A DNA stretch of 64,000 nucleotides, taken from assembly GCF_051014685.1 (NCBI RefSeq), contig NW_027478593.1, positions 62,001 through 126,000 on the forward strand. The letters run 5' to 3'. Shown here piece after piece: positions 50,739 to 63,100 of the stretch (positions are counted from its first letter, which is position 1; each line of letters opens with the position of its first letter). This stretch comes from Ptiloglossa arizonensis. Taxonomy: Eukaryota > Arthropoda > Insecta > Hymenoptera > Colletidae. Under the pieces are notes generated by a model, which saw nothing but the letters and a program-made list of their open reading frames with translations, had not been told where the DNA came from and made no database searches. The translations under genes were made by a program, and so were the position numbers.

Positions 50739-51504
50739 CATACCGTTGTATTCGGGCGAGTTTCCACTTTCAGATGCAATAGGAATTTTAGGGTTGGGTC
50801 AATCGGTTCGCGAGATATGGGACTTTGAAACTAAGAAATGGTTGACAAGACAACAAATTTTTCGCACTTCTGCTGCTCCAATCGCGTAACCAGGATGGTC
50901 TAGGGGAAATATACACATACCGTTGTAATCGGGCGAGTTTCTACTTTCAGACGAAGCAGGAACTTTTGGGTTAGGTCAATCCGTTCGCGAGATATGGGAG
51001 TTTGAAGCCAAGAAATGGTTGACAAGACAACAAATTTTTCGCACTTCTGCTGCTCCAATCGCTTAACCAGAATGGCCAATGGGAAAAATACACATACCGT
51101 TGTAATGGGGCGAGTTTCTACTTTCAGATGCAATAGGAATTTTAGGGTTAGGTCAAATCCTTTCGCGGGATATGGGACTTTGAAGCTAAGAAATGGTTGA
51201 CAAGACAACAAATTTTTCGCAATTCTGCTGCTCCAAACGCTTAACCAGAATGGCCTAGGGAAAAAATACACATACCGTTGTAACCGGACGAGTTTCTACT
51301 TTCAGACGCAGCAGGAATTTTTGGGTTTGGTCAATCCGTTCGCGAGATATGGAAATTTGAGGGTAAGAAATGGTTGAGAAGGCAACAAATTTTTCGCACT
51401 TCTGCTGCTCCAATCGCTTAACCAGATTGCCCTAGGGAAAAAATACACATACGGTTGTAATCGGGCGAGTTTCTACTTTCAGACGCAGCAGGAATTTTTG
51501 CATT

Positions 51505-53945
51505 TTGTCAATCTGTTCGCGAGATATGTGAGTTTGAAGCTAAGAAATAGTTGAGAAGACAACAAATTTTTCGCACTTCTGCTGCTCCAAACGCTTAACC
51601 AGAATGGCCTAGGGGAAAAATACACATACCGTTGTAATCGGGCGAGTTTCTTCTTTCAGACGCAGCAGGAATTTCTGGGTATGGTCTATCCGTTCGCGAG
51701 ATATGGGACATTGAAGCCAAGAAATAGTTGAGAAGACAACAAATTTTTCGCACTTCTGCTGCTCCAAACGCTTAACCAGAATAGCCTAGGGAAAAAATAC
51801 ACATACCGTTGTAACCGGACGAGTTTCTACTTTCAGACGCAGCAGGAATTTTTGGGTTTGGTCAATCTGTTCGCGAGATATGGGAGTTTGAAGCTAAGAA
51901 ATAGTTGAGAAGACAACAAATTTTTCGCACATCTGCTGCCCCAAACGCTTAACCAGAATGGCCTAGGGGAAAAATACACATACCGTTGTATTCGGGCGAG
52001 TTTCCACTTTCAGATGCAATAGGAATTTTAGGGTTGGGTCAATCCGTTCGCGAGATATGGGACTTTGAAACTAAGAAATGGTTGACAAGACGACAAATTT
52101 TTCGCAATTCTGATGCTCCAATCGCGTAACCAGAATGGCCTAGGGGAAATATACACATACCGTTGTAATCGGGCGAGTTTCTACTTTCAGACGCAGCAGG
52201 AAGTTTTGGGTTAGGTCAATCCTTTCGCGAGATATGGGAGTTTGAAGCTAAGAAATGGTTGACAAGACAACAAATTTTTCGCACTTCTGCTGCTCCAATC
52301 GCTTAACCAGATTGGCCTAGGGAAAAAATACACATACCGTTGTAATCGGGCGAGCTCCTACTTTCAGACGCAGCAGGAATTTTTGGGTTTTGTCACTCTG
52401 TTCGCGAGATATGGGAGTTTGAAGCTAAGAAATAGTTGAGAAGACAACAAATTTTTCGCAATTCTGCTGCTCCAAACGCTTAACCAGATTGGCCTAGGGA
52501 AAAAATACACATACCGTTGTAATCGGGCGAGTTTCTACTTTCAGACGCAGCAGGAATTTCTGGGTCTGCTCTATCCGTTCGCGAGATATGGGACATTGAA
52601 GCTAAGAAATAGTTGAGAAGACAACAAATTTTTCGCACATCTACTCCTCCAAACGCTTAACCAGAATGGCCTATGGGAAAAATACACATACCGTTGTAAT
52701 GGGGCGAGTTTCTACTTTCAGATGCAATAGAAATTTTAGGGTTAGGTCAAATCCTTTCGCGGGATATGGGACTTTGAAGCTAAGAAATGGTTGACAAGAC
52801 AACAAATTTTTCGCAATTCTGCTGCTCCAAACGCTTAACCAGAATGGCCTAGGGAAAAAATACACATACCGTTGTAACCGGACGAGTTTCTACTTTCAGA
52901 CGCAGCAGGAATTTTTGGGTTTGGTCAATCCGTTCGCGAGATATGGAAATTTGAGGGTAAGAAATGGTTGAGAAGGCAACAAATTTTTCGCACTTCTGCT
53001 GCTCCTATCGCTTAACCAGATTGCCCTAGGGAAAAAATACACATACGGTTGTAATCGGGCGAGTTTCTACTTTCAGACGCAGCAGGAATTTTTGCGTTTT
53101 GTCAATCTGTTCGTGAGATATGTGAGTTTGAAGCTAAGAAATAGTTGAGAAGACAACAAATTTTTCGCACTTCTGCTGCTCCAAACGCTTAACCAGAATG
53201 GCCTAGGGGAAAAATACACATACCGTTGTAATCGGCGAGTTTCTTCTTTCAGACGCAACAGGAATTTCTGGGTTTGGTCTATCCGTTCGCGAGATATGGG
53301 ACATTGAAGCCAAGAAATAGTTGAGAAGACAACAAATTTTTCGCACTTCTGCTGCTCCAAACGCTTAACCAGAATAGCCTAGGGAAAAATACACATACCG
53401 TTGTAACCGGACGAGTTTCTACTTTCAGACGCAGCAGGAATTTTTGGGTTTGGTCAATCCGTTCGCGAGATATGGGAGTTTGAAGCTAAGAAATAGTTGA
53501 GAAGACAACAAATTTTTCGCACATCTGCTGCCCCAAACGCTTAACCAGAATGGCCTAGGGGAAAAATACACATACCGTTGTAATCGGGCGAGTTTCTTCT
53601 TTCAGACGCAGCAGGAATTATTGGGTTTGGTCAATCCGTTCGGGAGATATGGGAGTTTGAAGCTAAGAAATGGTTGACAAGACAACAAATTTTTCGCACT
53701 TCTGCTGCTCCAATCGCTTAACCAGATTGGCCTAGGGAAAAAATACACATACCGTTGTAATCGGGCGAGCTACTACTTTCAGACGCAGCAGGAATTTTTG
53801 GGTTTTGTCAATCTGTTCGCGAGATATGGGAGTTTGAAGCTAAGAAATAGTTGAGAAGACAACAAATTTTTCGCAATTCTGCTGCTCCAAACGCTTAACC
53901 AGATTGGCCTAGGGAAAAAATACACATACCGTTGTAATCGGGCGA
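51505..53945 (+). repeat. 2.4-kb block, copy 1 of 3
   Basis: Matches 57700-60140 at an offset of 6,195 bp (35 x 177). It contains AATCGGCGAG plus GACGCAACAGGAATTTC near 53230, AGGGAAAAATACAC (one A short) near 53381, and CGTTCGGGAG near 53639. Copy-specific changes include CTACTCCTCC near 52640 and TCGTGAGATATG near 53111. Confidence 0.85.
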
Positions 53946-54179
53946 GTTTCTACTTTCAGACGCAGCAGGAATTTCTGGGTCTGCTCTATCCGTTCGCGAG
54001 ATATGGGACATTGAAGCTAAGAAATAGTTGAGAAGACAACAAATTTTTCGCACATCTGCTCCTCCAAACGCTTAACCAGAATGGCCTAGGGGAAAAATAC
54101 ACATACCGTTGTAATCGGGCGAGTTTCTTCTTTCAGTCGCAGCAGGAATTTTTGGGTTTTGTCAATCTGTTCGCGAGAT

Positions 54180-55693
54180 ATGGGAGTTTGAAGCTAAGAA
54201 ATAGTTGAGAAGACAACAAATTTTTCGCACATCTGCTCCTCCAAACGCTTAACCAGAATGGCCTATGGGAAAAATACACATACCGTTGTAATGGGGCGAG
54301 TTTCTACTTTCAGATGCAATAGGAATTTTAGGGTTACGTCAAATCCTTTCGCGGGATATGGGACTTTGAAGCTAAGAAATGGTTGACAAGACAACAAATT
54401 TTTCGCAATTCTGCTGCTCCAAACGCTTAACCAGAGTGGCCTAGGGAAAAAATACACATACCGTTGTAACCGGACGAGTTTCTACTTTCAGACGCAGCAG
54501 GAATTTTTGGGTTTGGTCAATCCGTTCGCGAGATATGGAAGTTTGAGGGTAAGAAATGGTTGAGAAGGCAACAAATTTTTCGCACTTCTGCTGCTCCAAT
54601 CGCTTAACCAGATTGCCCTAGGGAAAAAATACACATACGGTTGTAATCGGGCGAGTTTCTACTTTCAGACGCAGCAGGAATTTTTGCGTTTTGTCAATCT
54701 GTTCGCGAGATATGTGAGTTTGAAGCTAAGAAATAGTTGAGAAGACAACAAATTTTTCGCACTTCTGCTGCTCCAAACGCTTAACCAGAATGGCCTTGGG
54801 GAAAAATACACATACCGTTGTAATCGGCGAGTTTCTTCTTTCAGACGCAGCAGGAATTTCTGGGTATGGTCTATCCGTTCGCGAGATATGGGACATTGAA
54901 GCCAAGAAATAGTTGAGAAGACAACAAATTTTTCGCACTTCTGCTGCTCCAAACGCTTAACCAGAATAGTCTAGGGAAAAAATACACATACCGTTGTAAC
55001 CGGACGAGTTTCTACTTTCAGACGCAGCAGGAATTTTTGGGTTTGGTCAATCCGTTCGCGAGATATGGGAGTTTGAAGCTAAGAAATAGTTGAGAAGACA
55101 ACAAATTTTTCGCACATCTGCTGCCCCAAACACTTAAACAGAATGGCCTAGGGGAAAATACACATACCGTTGTAATCGGGCGAGTTTCTTCTTTCAGACG
55201 CAGCAGGAAGTATTGGGTTTGGTCAATCCGTTCGCGAGATATGGGAGTTCGAAGCTAAGAAATGGTTGAGAAGGCAACAAATTTTTCGCACTTCTGCTGC
55301 TCCAAACGCTTAACCAGAATGGTCTAGGGAAAAAATACACATACCGTTGTATTCGGGCGAGTTCCTAGTTTCAGATGCAATAGGAATTTCTGGGTATGGT
55401 CTATCCGTTCGCGAGATATGGGACTTTGAAGCTAAGAAATGGTTGACAAGACAACAAATTTTTCGCACTTCTGCTGCTCCAATCGCTTAACCAGGATGGC
55501 CTAGGGGAAATATTCACATCCCGTTGTAATCGGGCGAGTTTCTACTTTCAGACGCAGCAGGAATTTTTGGGTTTTGTCAATCTGTTCGCGAGATATGGGA
55601 GTTTGAAGCTAAGAAATAGTTGAGAAGACAACAAATTTTTCGCACATCTGCTGCCCCAAACGCTTAACCAGAATGGCCTAGGGGAAAAATACA
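54180..55693 (+). repeat. 28-mer-offset block (4,955 bp), copy 2
   Basis: Second copy of 49225-50738, with small differences such as CCTTGGGG near 54796, CAGAGTGGCC near 54433 and CCGTTGTATTCGG near 55341 against CCGTTGAATTCGG near 50391. It ends where GTAATCGGGCGAGTTTCTTC replaces GTATTCGGGCGAGTTTCCAC. Confidence 0.84.
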
Positions 55694-56269
55694 CATACCG
55701 TTGTAATCGGGCGAGTTTCTTCTTTCAGACGCAGTAGGAATTATTGGGTTTGGTCAATCCGTTCGGGAGATATGGGAGTTTGAAGCTAAGAAATGGTTGA
55801 GAAGGCAACAAATTTTTCGCACTTCTGCTGCTCCAATCGCATAACCAGATTGGCCTAGGGAAAAAATACACATACCGTTGTATTCGGGCGAGTTTCCACT
55901 TTCAGATGCAATAGGAATTTTAGGGTTGGGTCAATCCGTTCGCGAGATATGGGACTTTGAAACTAAGAAATGGTTGACAAGACGACAAATTTTTCGCAAT
56001 TCTGCTGCTCCAATCGCGTAACCAGAATGGCCTAGGGGAAATATACACATACCGCTGTAATCGGGCGAGTTTCTACTTTCAGACGCAGCAGGAAGTTTTG
56101 GGTTAGGTCAATCCTTTCGCGAGATATGGGAGTTTGAAGCTAAGAAATGGTTGACAAGACAACAAATTTTTCGCACTTCTGCTGCTCCAATCGCTTAACC
56201 AGATTGGCCAAGGGAAAAAATACACATACCGTTGTAATCGGGCGAGCTACTACTTTCAGACGCAGCAGG

Positions 56270-59200
56270 AATTTTTGGGTTTTGTCAATCTGTTCGCGAG
56301 ATATGGGAGTTTGAAGCTAAGAAATAGTTGAGAAGACAACAAATTTTTCGCAATTCTGCTGCTGCAAACGCTTAACCAGATTGGCCTAGGGAAAAAATAC
56401 ACATACCGTTGTAATCGGGCGAGTTTCTACTTTCAGACGCAGCAGGAATTTCTGGGTCTGCTCTATCCGTTCGCGAGATATGGGACATTGAAGCTAAGAA
56501 ATAGTTGAGAAGACAACAAATTTTTCGCACATCTGCTCATCCAAACGCTTAACCAGAATGGCCTATGGGAAAAATACGCATACCGTTGTAATGGGGCGAG
56601 TTTCTACTTTCAGATGCAATAGGAATTTTAGGGTTAGGTCAAATCCTTTCGCGGGATATGGGACTTTGTAGCTAAGAAATGGTTGACAAGACAACAAATT
56701 TTTCGCAATTCTGCTGCTCCAAACGCTTAACTAGAATGGCCTAGGGAAAAAATACACATACCGTTGTAACCGGACGAGTTTCTACTTTCAGACGCAGCAG
56801 GAATTTTTGGGTTTGGACAATCCGTTCGCGAGATATGGGAGTTTGAAGCTAAGAAATAGTTGAGAAGACAACAAATTTTTCGCACATCTGCTGCCCCAAA
56901 CGCTTAAGCAGAATGGCCTAGGGGAAAAATACACACACCGTTGTAATCGGGCGAGTTTCTTCTTTCAGACGCAGCAGGAATTATTGGGTTTGGTCAATCC
57001 GTTCGCGAGATATGGGAGTTTGAAGCTAAGAAATGGTTGAGAAGGCAACAAATTTTTCGCACTTCTGCTGCTCCAATCGCTTAACCAGATTGGCCTAGGG
57101 AAAAAATACACATACCGTTGTATTCGGGCGAGTTTCCACTTTCAGATGCAATAGGAATTTTAGGGTTGGGTCAATCCGTTCGCGAGATATGGGACTTTGA
57201 AACTAAGAAATGGTTGACAAGACAACAAATTTTTCGCACTTCTGCTGCTCCAATCGCGTAACCAGGATGGTCTAGGGGAAATATACACATACCGTTGTAA
57301 TCGGGCGAGTTTCTACTTTCAGACGAAGCAGGAACTTTTGGGTTAGGTCAATCCGTTCGCGAGATATGGGAGTTTGAAGCCAAGAAATGGTTGACAAGAC
57401 AACAAATTTTTCGCACTTCTGCTGCTCCAATCGCTTAACCAGAATGGCCAATGGGAAAAATACACATACCGTTGTAATGGGGCGAGTTTCTACTTTCAGA
57501 GGCAATAGGAATTTTAGGGTTAGGTCAAATCCTTTCGCGGGATATGGGACTTTGAAGCTAAGAAATGGTTGACAAGACAACAAATTTTTCGCAATTCTGC
57601 TGCTCCAAACGCTTAACCAGATTGGCCTAGGGAAAAAATACACATACCGTTGTAATCGGGCGAGCTCCTACTTTCAGACGCAGCAGGAATTTTTGGGTTT
57701 TGTCAATCTGTTCGCGAGATATGTGAGTTTGAAGCTAAGAAATAGTTGAGAAGACAACAAATTTTTCGCACTTCTGCTGCTCCAAACGCTTAACCAGAAT
57801 GGCCTAGGGGAAAAATACACATACCGTTGTAATCGGGCGAGTTTCTTCTTTCAGACGCAGCAGGAATTTCTGGGTATGGTCTATCCGTTCGCGAGATATG
57901 GGACATTGAAGCCAAGAAATAGTTGAGAAGACAACAAATTTTTCGCACTTCTGCTGCTCCAAACGCTTAACCAGAATAGCCTAGGGAAAAAATACACATA
58001 CCGTTGTAACCGGACGAGTTTCTACTTTCAGACGCAGCAGGAATTTTTGGGTTTGGTCAATCTGTTCGCGAGATATGGGAGTTTGAAGCTAAGAAATAGT
58101 TGAGAAGACAACAAATTTTTCGCACATCTGCTGCCCCAAACGCTTAACCAGAATGGCCTAGGGGAAAAATACACATACCGTTGTATTCGGGCGAGTTTCC
58201 ACTTTCAGATGCAATAGGAATTTTAGGGTTGGGTCAATCCGTTCGCGAGATATGGGACTTTGAAACTAAGAAATGGTTGACAAGACGACAAATTTTTCGC
58301 AATTCTGATGCTCCAATCGCGTAACCAGAATGGCCTAGGGGAAATATACACATACCGTTGTAATCGGGCGAGTTTCTACTTTCAGACGCAGCAGGAAGTT
58401 TTGGGTTAGGTCAATCCTTTCGCGAGATATGGGAGTTTGAAGCTAAGAAATGGTTGACAAGACAACAAATTTTTCGCACTTCTGCTGCTCCAATCGCTTA
58501 ACCAGATTGGCCTAGGGAAAAAATACACATACCGTTGTAATCGGGCGAGCTCCTACTTTCAGACGCAGCAGGAATTTTTGGGTTTTGTCAATCTGTTCGC
58601 GAGATATGGGAGTTTGAAGCTAAGAAATAGTTGAGAAGACAACAAATTTTTCGCAATTCTGCTGCTCCAAACGCTTAACCAGATTGGCATAGGGAAAAAA
58701 TACACATACCGTTGTAATCGGGCGAGTTTCTACTTTCAGACGCAGCAGGAATTTCTGGGTCTGCTCTATCCGTTCGCGAGATATGGGACATTGAAGCTAA
58801 GAAATAGTTGAGAAGACAACAAATTTTTCGCACATCTGCTCCTCCAAACGCTTAACCAGAATGGCCTATGGGAAAAATACACATACCGTTGTAATGGGGC
58901 GAGTTTCTACTTTCAGATGCAATAGGAATTTTAGGGTTAGGTCAAATCCTTTCGCGGGATATGGGACTTTGAAGCTAAGAAATGGTTGACAAGACAACAA
59001 ATTTTTCGCAATTCTGCTGCTCCAAACGCTTAACCAGAATGGCCTAGGGAAAAAATACACATACCGTTGTAACCGGACGAGTTTCTACTTTCAGACGCAG
59101 CAGGAATTTTTGGGTTTGGTCAATCCGTTCGCGAGATATGGAAATTTGAGGGTAAGAAATGGTTGAGAAGGCAACAAATTTTTCGCACTTCTGCTGCTCC

Positions 59201-60164
59201 AATCGCTTAACCAGATTGCCCTAGGGAAAAAATACACATACTGTTGTAATCGGGCGAGTTTCTACTTTCAGACGCAGCAGGAATTTTTGCGTTTTGTCAA
59301 TCTGTTCGCGAGATATGTGAGTTTGAAGCTAAGAAATAGTTGAGAAGACAACAAATTTTTCGCACTTCTGCTGCTCCAAACGCTTAACCAGAATGGCCTA
59401 GGGGAAAAATACACATACCGTTGTAATCGGCGAGTTTCTTCTTTCAGACGCAACAGGAATTTCTGGGTTTGGTCTATCCGTTCGCGAGATATGGGACATT
59501 GAAGCCAAGAAATAGTTGAGAAGACAACAAATTTTTCGCACTTCTGCTGCTCCAAACGCTTAACCAGAATAGCCTAGGGAAAAATACACATACCGTTGTA
59601 ACCGGACGAGTTTCTACTTTCAGACGCAGCAGGAATTTTTGGGTTTGGTCAATCCGTTCGCGAGATATGGGAGTTTGAAGCTAAGAAATAGTTGAGAAGA
59701 CAACAAATTTTTCGCACATCTGCTGCCCCAAACGCTTAACCAGAATGGTCTAGGGGAAAAATACACATACCGTTGTAATCGGGCGAGTTTCTTCTTTCAG
59801 ACGCAGCAGGAATTATTGGGTTTGGTCAATCCGTTCGGGAGATATGGGAGTTTGAAGCTAAGAAATGGTTGACAAGACAACAAATTTTTCGCACTTCTGC
59901 TGCTCCAATCGCTTAACCAGATTGGCCTAGGGAAAAAATACACATACCGTTGTAATCGGGCGAGCTACTACTTTCAGACGCAGCAGGAATTTTTGGGTTT
60001 TGTCAATCTGTTCGCGAGATATGGGAGTTTGAAGCTAAGAAATAGTTGAGAAGACAACAAATTTTTCGCAATTCTGCTGCTCCAAACGCTTAACCAGATT
60101 GGCCTAGGGAAAAAATACACATACCGTTGTAATCGGGCGAGTTTCTTCTTTCAGACGCAGCAGG
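56270..60164 (+). repeat. 22-mer block (3,895 bp), copy 1
   Basis: A 3,895-bp unit repeated in direct tandem. It includes the 2.4-kb block copy 2 (57700-60140). Markers shared with copy 2: CTGCTCATCCAAACG (56535 and 60430), CTTTGTAGCTAAG (about 56664 and 60559), GGACAATCCG, CTTAAGCAG, CAGAGGCAATAGG (about 57498 and 61393) and ATTGGCATAGGG. The left limit is set by CGAGCTACTAC at about 56244 against CGAGTTTCTTC at about 60139. Confidence 0.9.
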
Positions 60165-63100
60165 AATTTTTGGGTTTTGTCAATCTGTTCGCGAGATATG
60201 GGAGTTTGAAGCTAAGAAATAGTTGAGAAGACAACAAATTTTTCGCAATTCTGCTGCTCCAAACGCTTAACCAGATTGGCCTAGGGAAAAAATACACATA
60301 CCGTTGTAATCGGGCGAGTTTCTACTTTCAGACGCAGCAGGAATTTCTGGGTCTGCTCTATCCGTTCGCGAGATATGGGACATTGAAGCTAAGAAATAGT
60401 TGAGAAGACAACAAATTTTTCGCACATCTGCTCATCCAAACGCTTAACCAGAATGGCCTATGGGAAAAATACGCATACCGTTGTAATGGGGCGAGTTTCT
60501 ACTTTCAGATGCAATAGGAATTTTAGGGTTAGGTCAAATCCTTTCGCGGGATATGGGACTTTGTAGCTAAGAAATGGTTGACAAGACAACAAATTTTTCG
60601 CAATTCTGCTGCTCCAAACGCTTAACTAGAATGGCCTAGGGAAAAAATACACATACCGTTGTAACCGGACGAGTTTCTACTTTCAGACGCAGCAGGAATT
60701 TTTGGGTTTGGACAATCCGTTCGCGAGATATGGGAGTTTGAAGCTAAGAAATAGTTGAGAAGACAACAAATTTTTCGCACATCTGCTGCCCCAAACGCTT
60801 AAGCAGAATGGCCTAGGGGAAAAATACACACACCGTTGTAATCGGGCGAGTTTCTTCTTTCAGACGCAGCAGGAATTATTGGGTTTGGTCAATCCGTTCG
60901 CGAGATATGGGAGTTTGAAGCTAAGAAATGGTTGAGAAGGCAACAAATTTTTCGCACTTCTGCTGCTCCAATCGCTTAACCAGATTGGCCTAGGGAAAAA
61001 ATACACATACCGTTGTATTCGGGCGAGTTTCCACTTTCAGATGCAATAGGAATTTTAGGGTTGGGTCAATCCGTTCGCGAGATATGGGACTTTGAAACTA
61101 AGAAATGGTTGACAAGACAACAAATTTTTCGCACTTCTGCTGCTCCAATCGCGTAACCAGGATGGTCTAGGGGAAATATACACATACCGTTGTAATCGGG
61201 CGAGTTTCTACTTTCAGACGAAGCAGGAACTTTTGGGTTAGGTCAATCCGTTCGCGAGATATGGGAGTTTGAAGCCAAGAAATGGTTGACAAGACAACAA
61301 ATTTTTCGCACTTCTGCTGCTCCAATCGCTTAACCAGAATGGCCAATGGGAAAAATACACATACCGTTGTAATGGGGCGAGTTTCTACTTTCAGAGGCAA
61401 TAGGAATTTTAGGGTTAGGTCAAATCCTTTCGCGGGATATGGGACTTTGAAGCTAAGAAATGGTTGACAAGACAACAAATTTTTCGCAATTCTGCTGCTC
61501 CAAACGCTTAACCAGATTGGCCTAGGGAAAAAATACACATACCGTTGTAATCGGGCGAGCTCCTACTTTCAGACGCAGCAGGAATTTTTGGGTTTTGTCA
61601 ATCTGTTCGCGAGATATGTGAGTTTGAAGCTAAGAAATAGTTGAGAAGACAACAAATTTTTCGCACTTCTGCTGCTCCAAACGCTTAACCAGAATGGCCT
61701 AGGGGAAAAATACACATACCGTTGTAATCGGGCGAGTTTCTTCTTTCAGACGCAGCAGGAATTTCTGGGTATGGTCTATCCGTTCGCGAGATATGGGACA
61801 TTGAAGCCAAGAAATAGTTGAGAAGACAACAAATTTTTCGCACTTCTGCTGCTCCAAACGCTTAACCAGAATAGCCTAGGGAAAAAATACACATACCGTT
61901 GTAACCGGACGAGTTTCTACTTTCAGACGCAGCAGGAATTTTTGGGTTTGGTCAATCTGTTCGCGAGATATGGGAGTTTGAAGCTAAGAAATAGTTGAGA
62001 AGACAACAAATTTTTCGCACATCTGCTGCCCCAAACGCTTAACCAGAATGGCCTAGGGGAAAAATACACATACCGTTGTATTCGGGCGAGTTTCCACTTT
62101 CAGATGCAATAGGAATTTTAGGGTTGGGTCAATCCGTTCGCGAGATATGGGACTTTGAAACTAAGAAATGGTTGACAAGACGACAAATTTTTCGCAATTC
62201 TGATGCTCCAATCGCGTAACCAGAATGGCCTAGGGGAAATATACACATACCGTTGTAATCGGGCGAGTTTCTACTTTCAGACGCAGCAGGAAGTTTTGGG
62301 TTAGGTCAATCCTTTCGCGAGATATGGGAGTTTGAAGCTAAGAAATGGTTGACAAGACAACAAATTTTTCGCACTTCTGCTGCTCCAATCGCTTAACCAG
62401 ATTGGCCTAGGGAAAAAATACACATACCGTTGTAATCGGGCGAGCTCCTACTTTCAGACGCAGCAGGAATTTTTGGGTTTTGTCAATCTGTTCGCGAGAT
62501 ATGGGAGTTTGAAGCTAAGAAATAGTTGAGAAGACAACAAATTTTTCGCAATTCTGCTGCTCCAAACGCTTAACCAGATTGGCATAGGGAAAAAATACAC
62601 ATACCGTTGTAATCGGGCGAGTTTCTACTTTCAGACGCAGCAGGAATTTCTGGGTCTGCTCTATCCGTTCGCGAGATATGGGACATTGAAGCTAAGAAAT
62701 AGTTGAGAAGACAACAAATTTTTCGCACATCTGCTCCTCCAAACGCTTAACCAGAATGGCCTATGGGAAAAATACACATACCGTTGTAATGGGGCGAGTT
62801 TCTACTTTCAGATGCAATAGGAATTTTAGGGTTAGGTCAAATCCTTTCGCGGGATATGGGACTTTGAAGCTAAGAAATGGTTGACAAGACAACAAATTTT
62901 TCGCAATTCTGCTGCTCCAAACGCTTAACCAGAATGGCCTAGGGAAAAAATACACATACCGTTGTAACCGGACGAGTTTCTACTTTCAGACGCAGCAGGA
63001 ATTTTTGGGTTTGGTCAATCCGTTCGCGAGATATGGAAATTTGAGGGTAAGAAATGGTTGAGAAGGCAACAAATTTTTCGCACTTCTGCTGCTCCAATCG

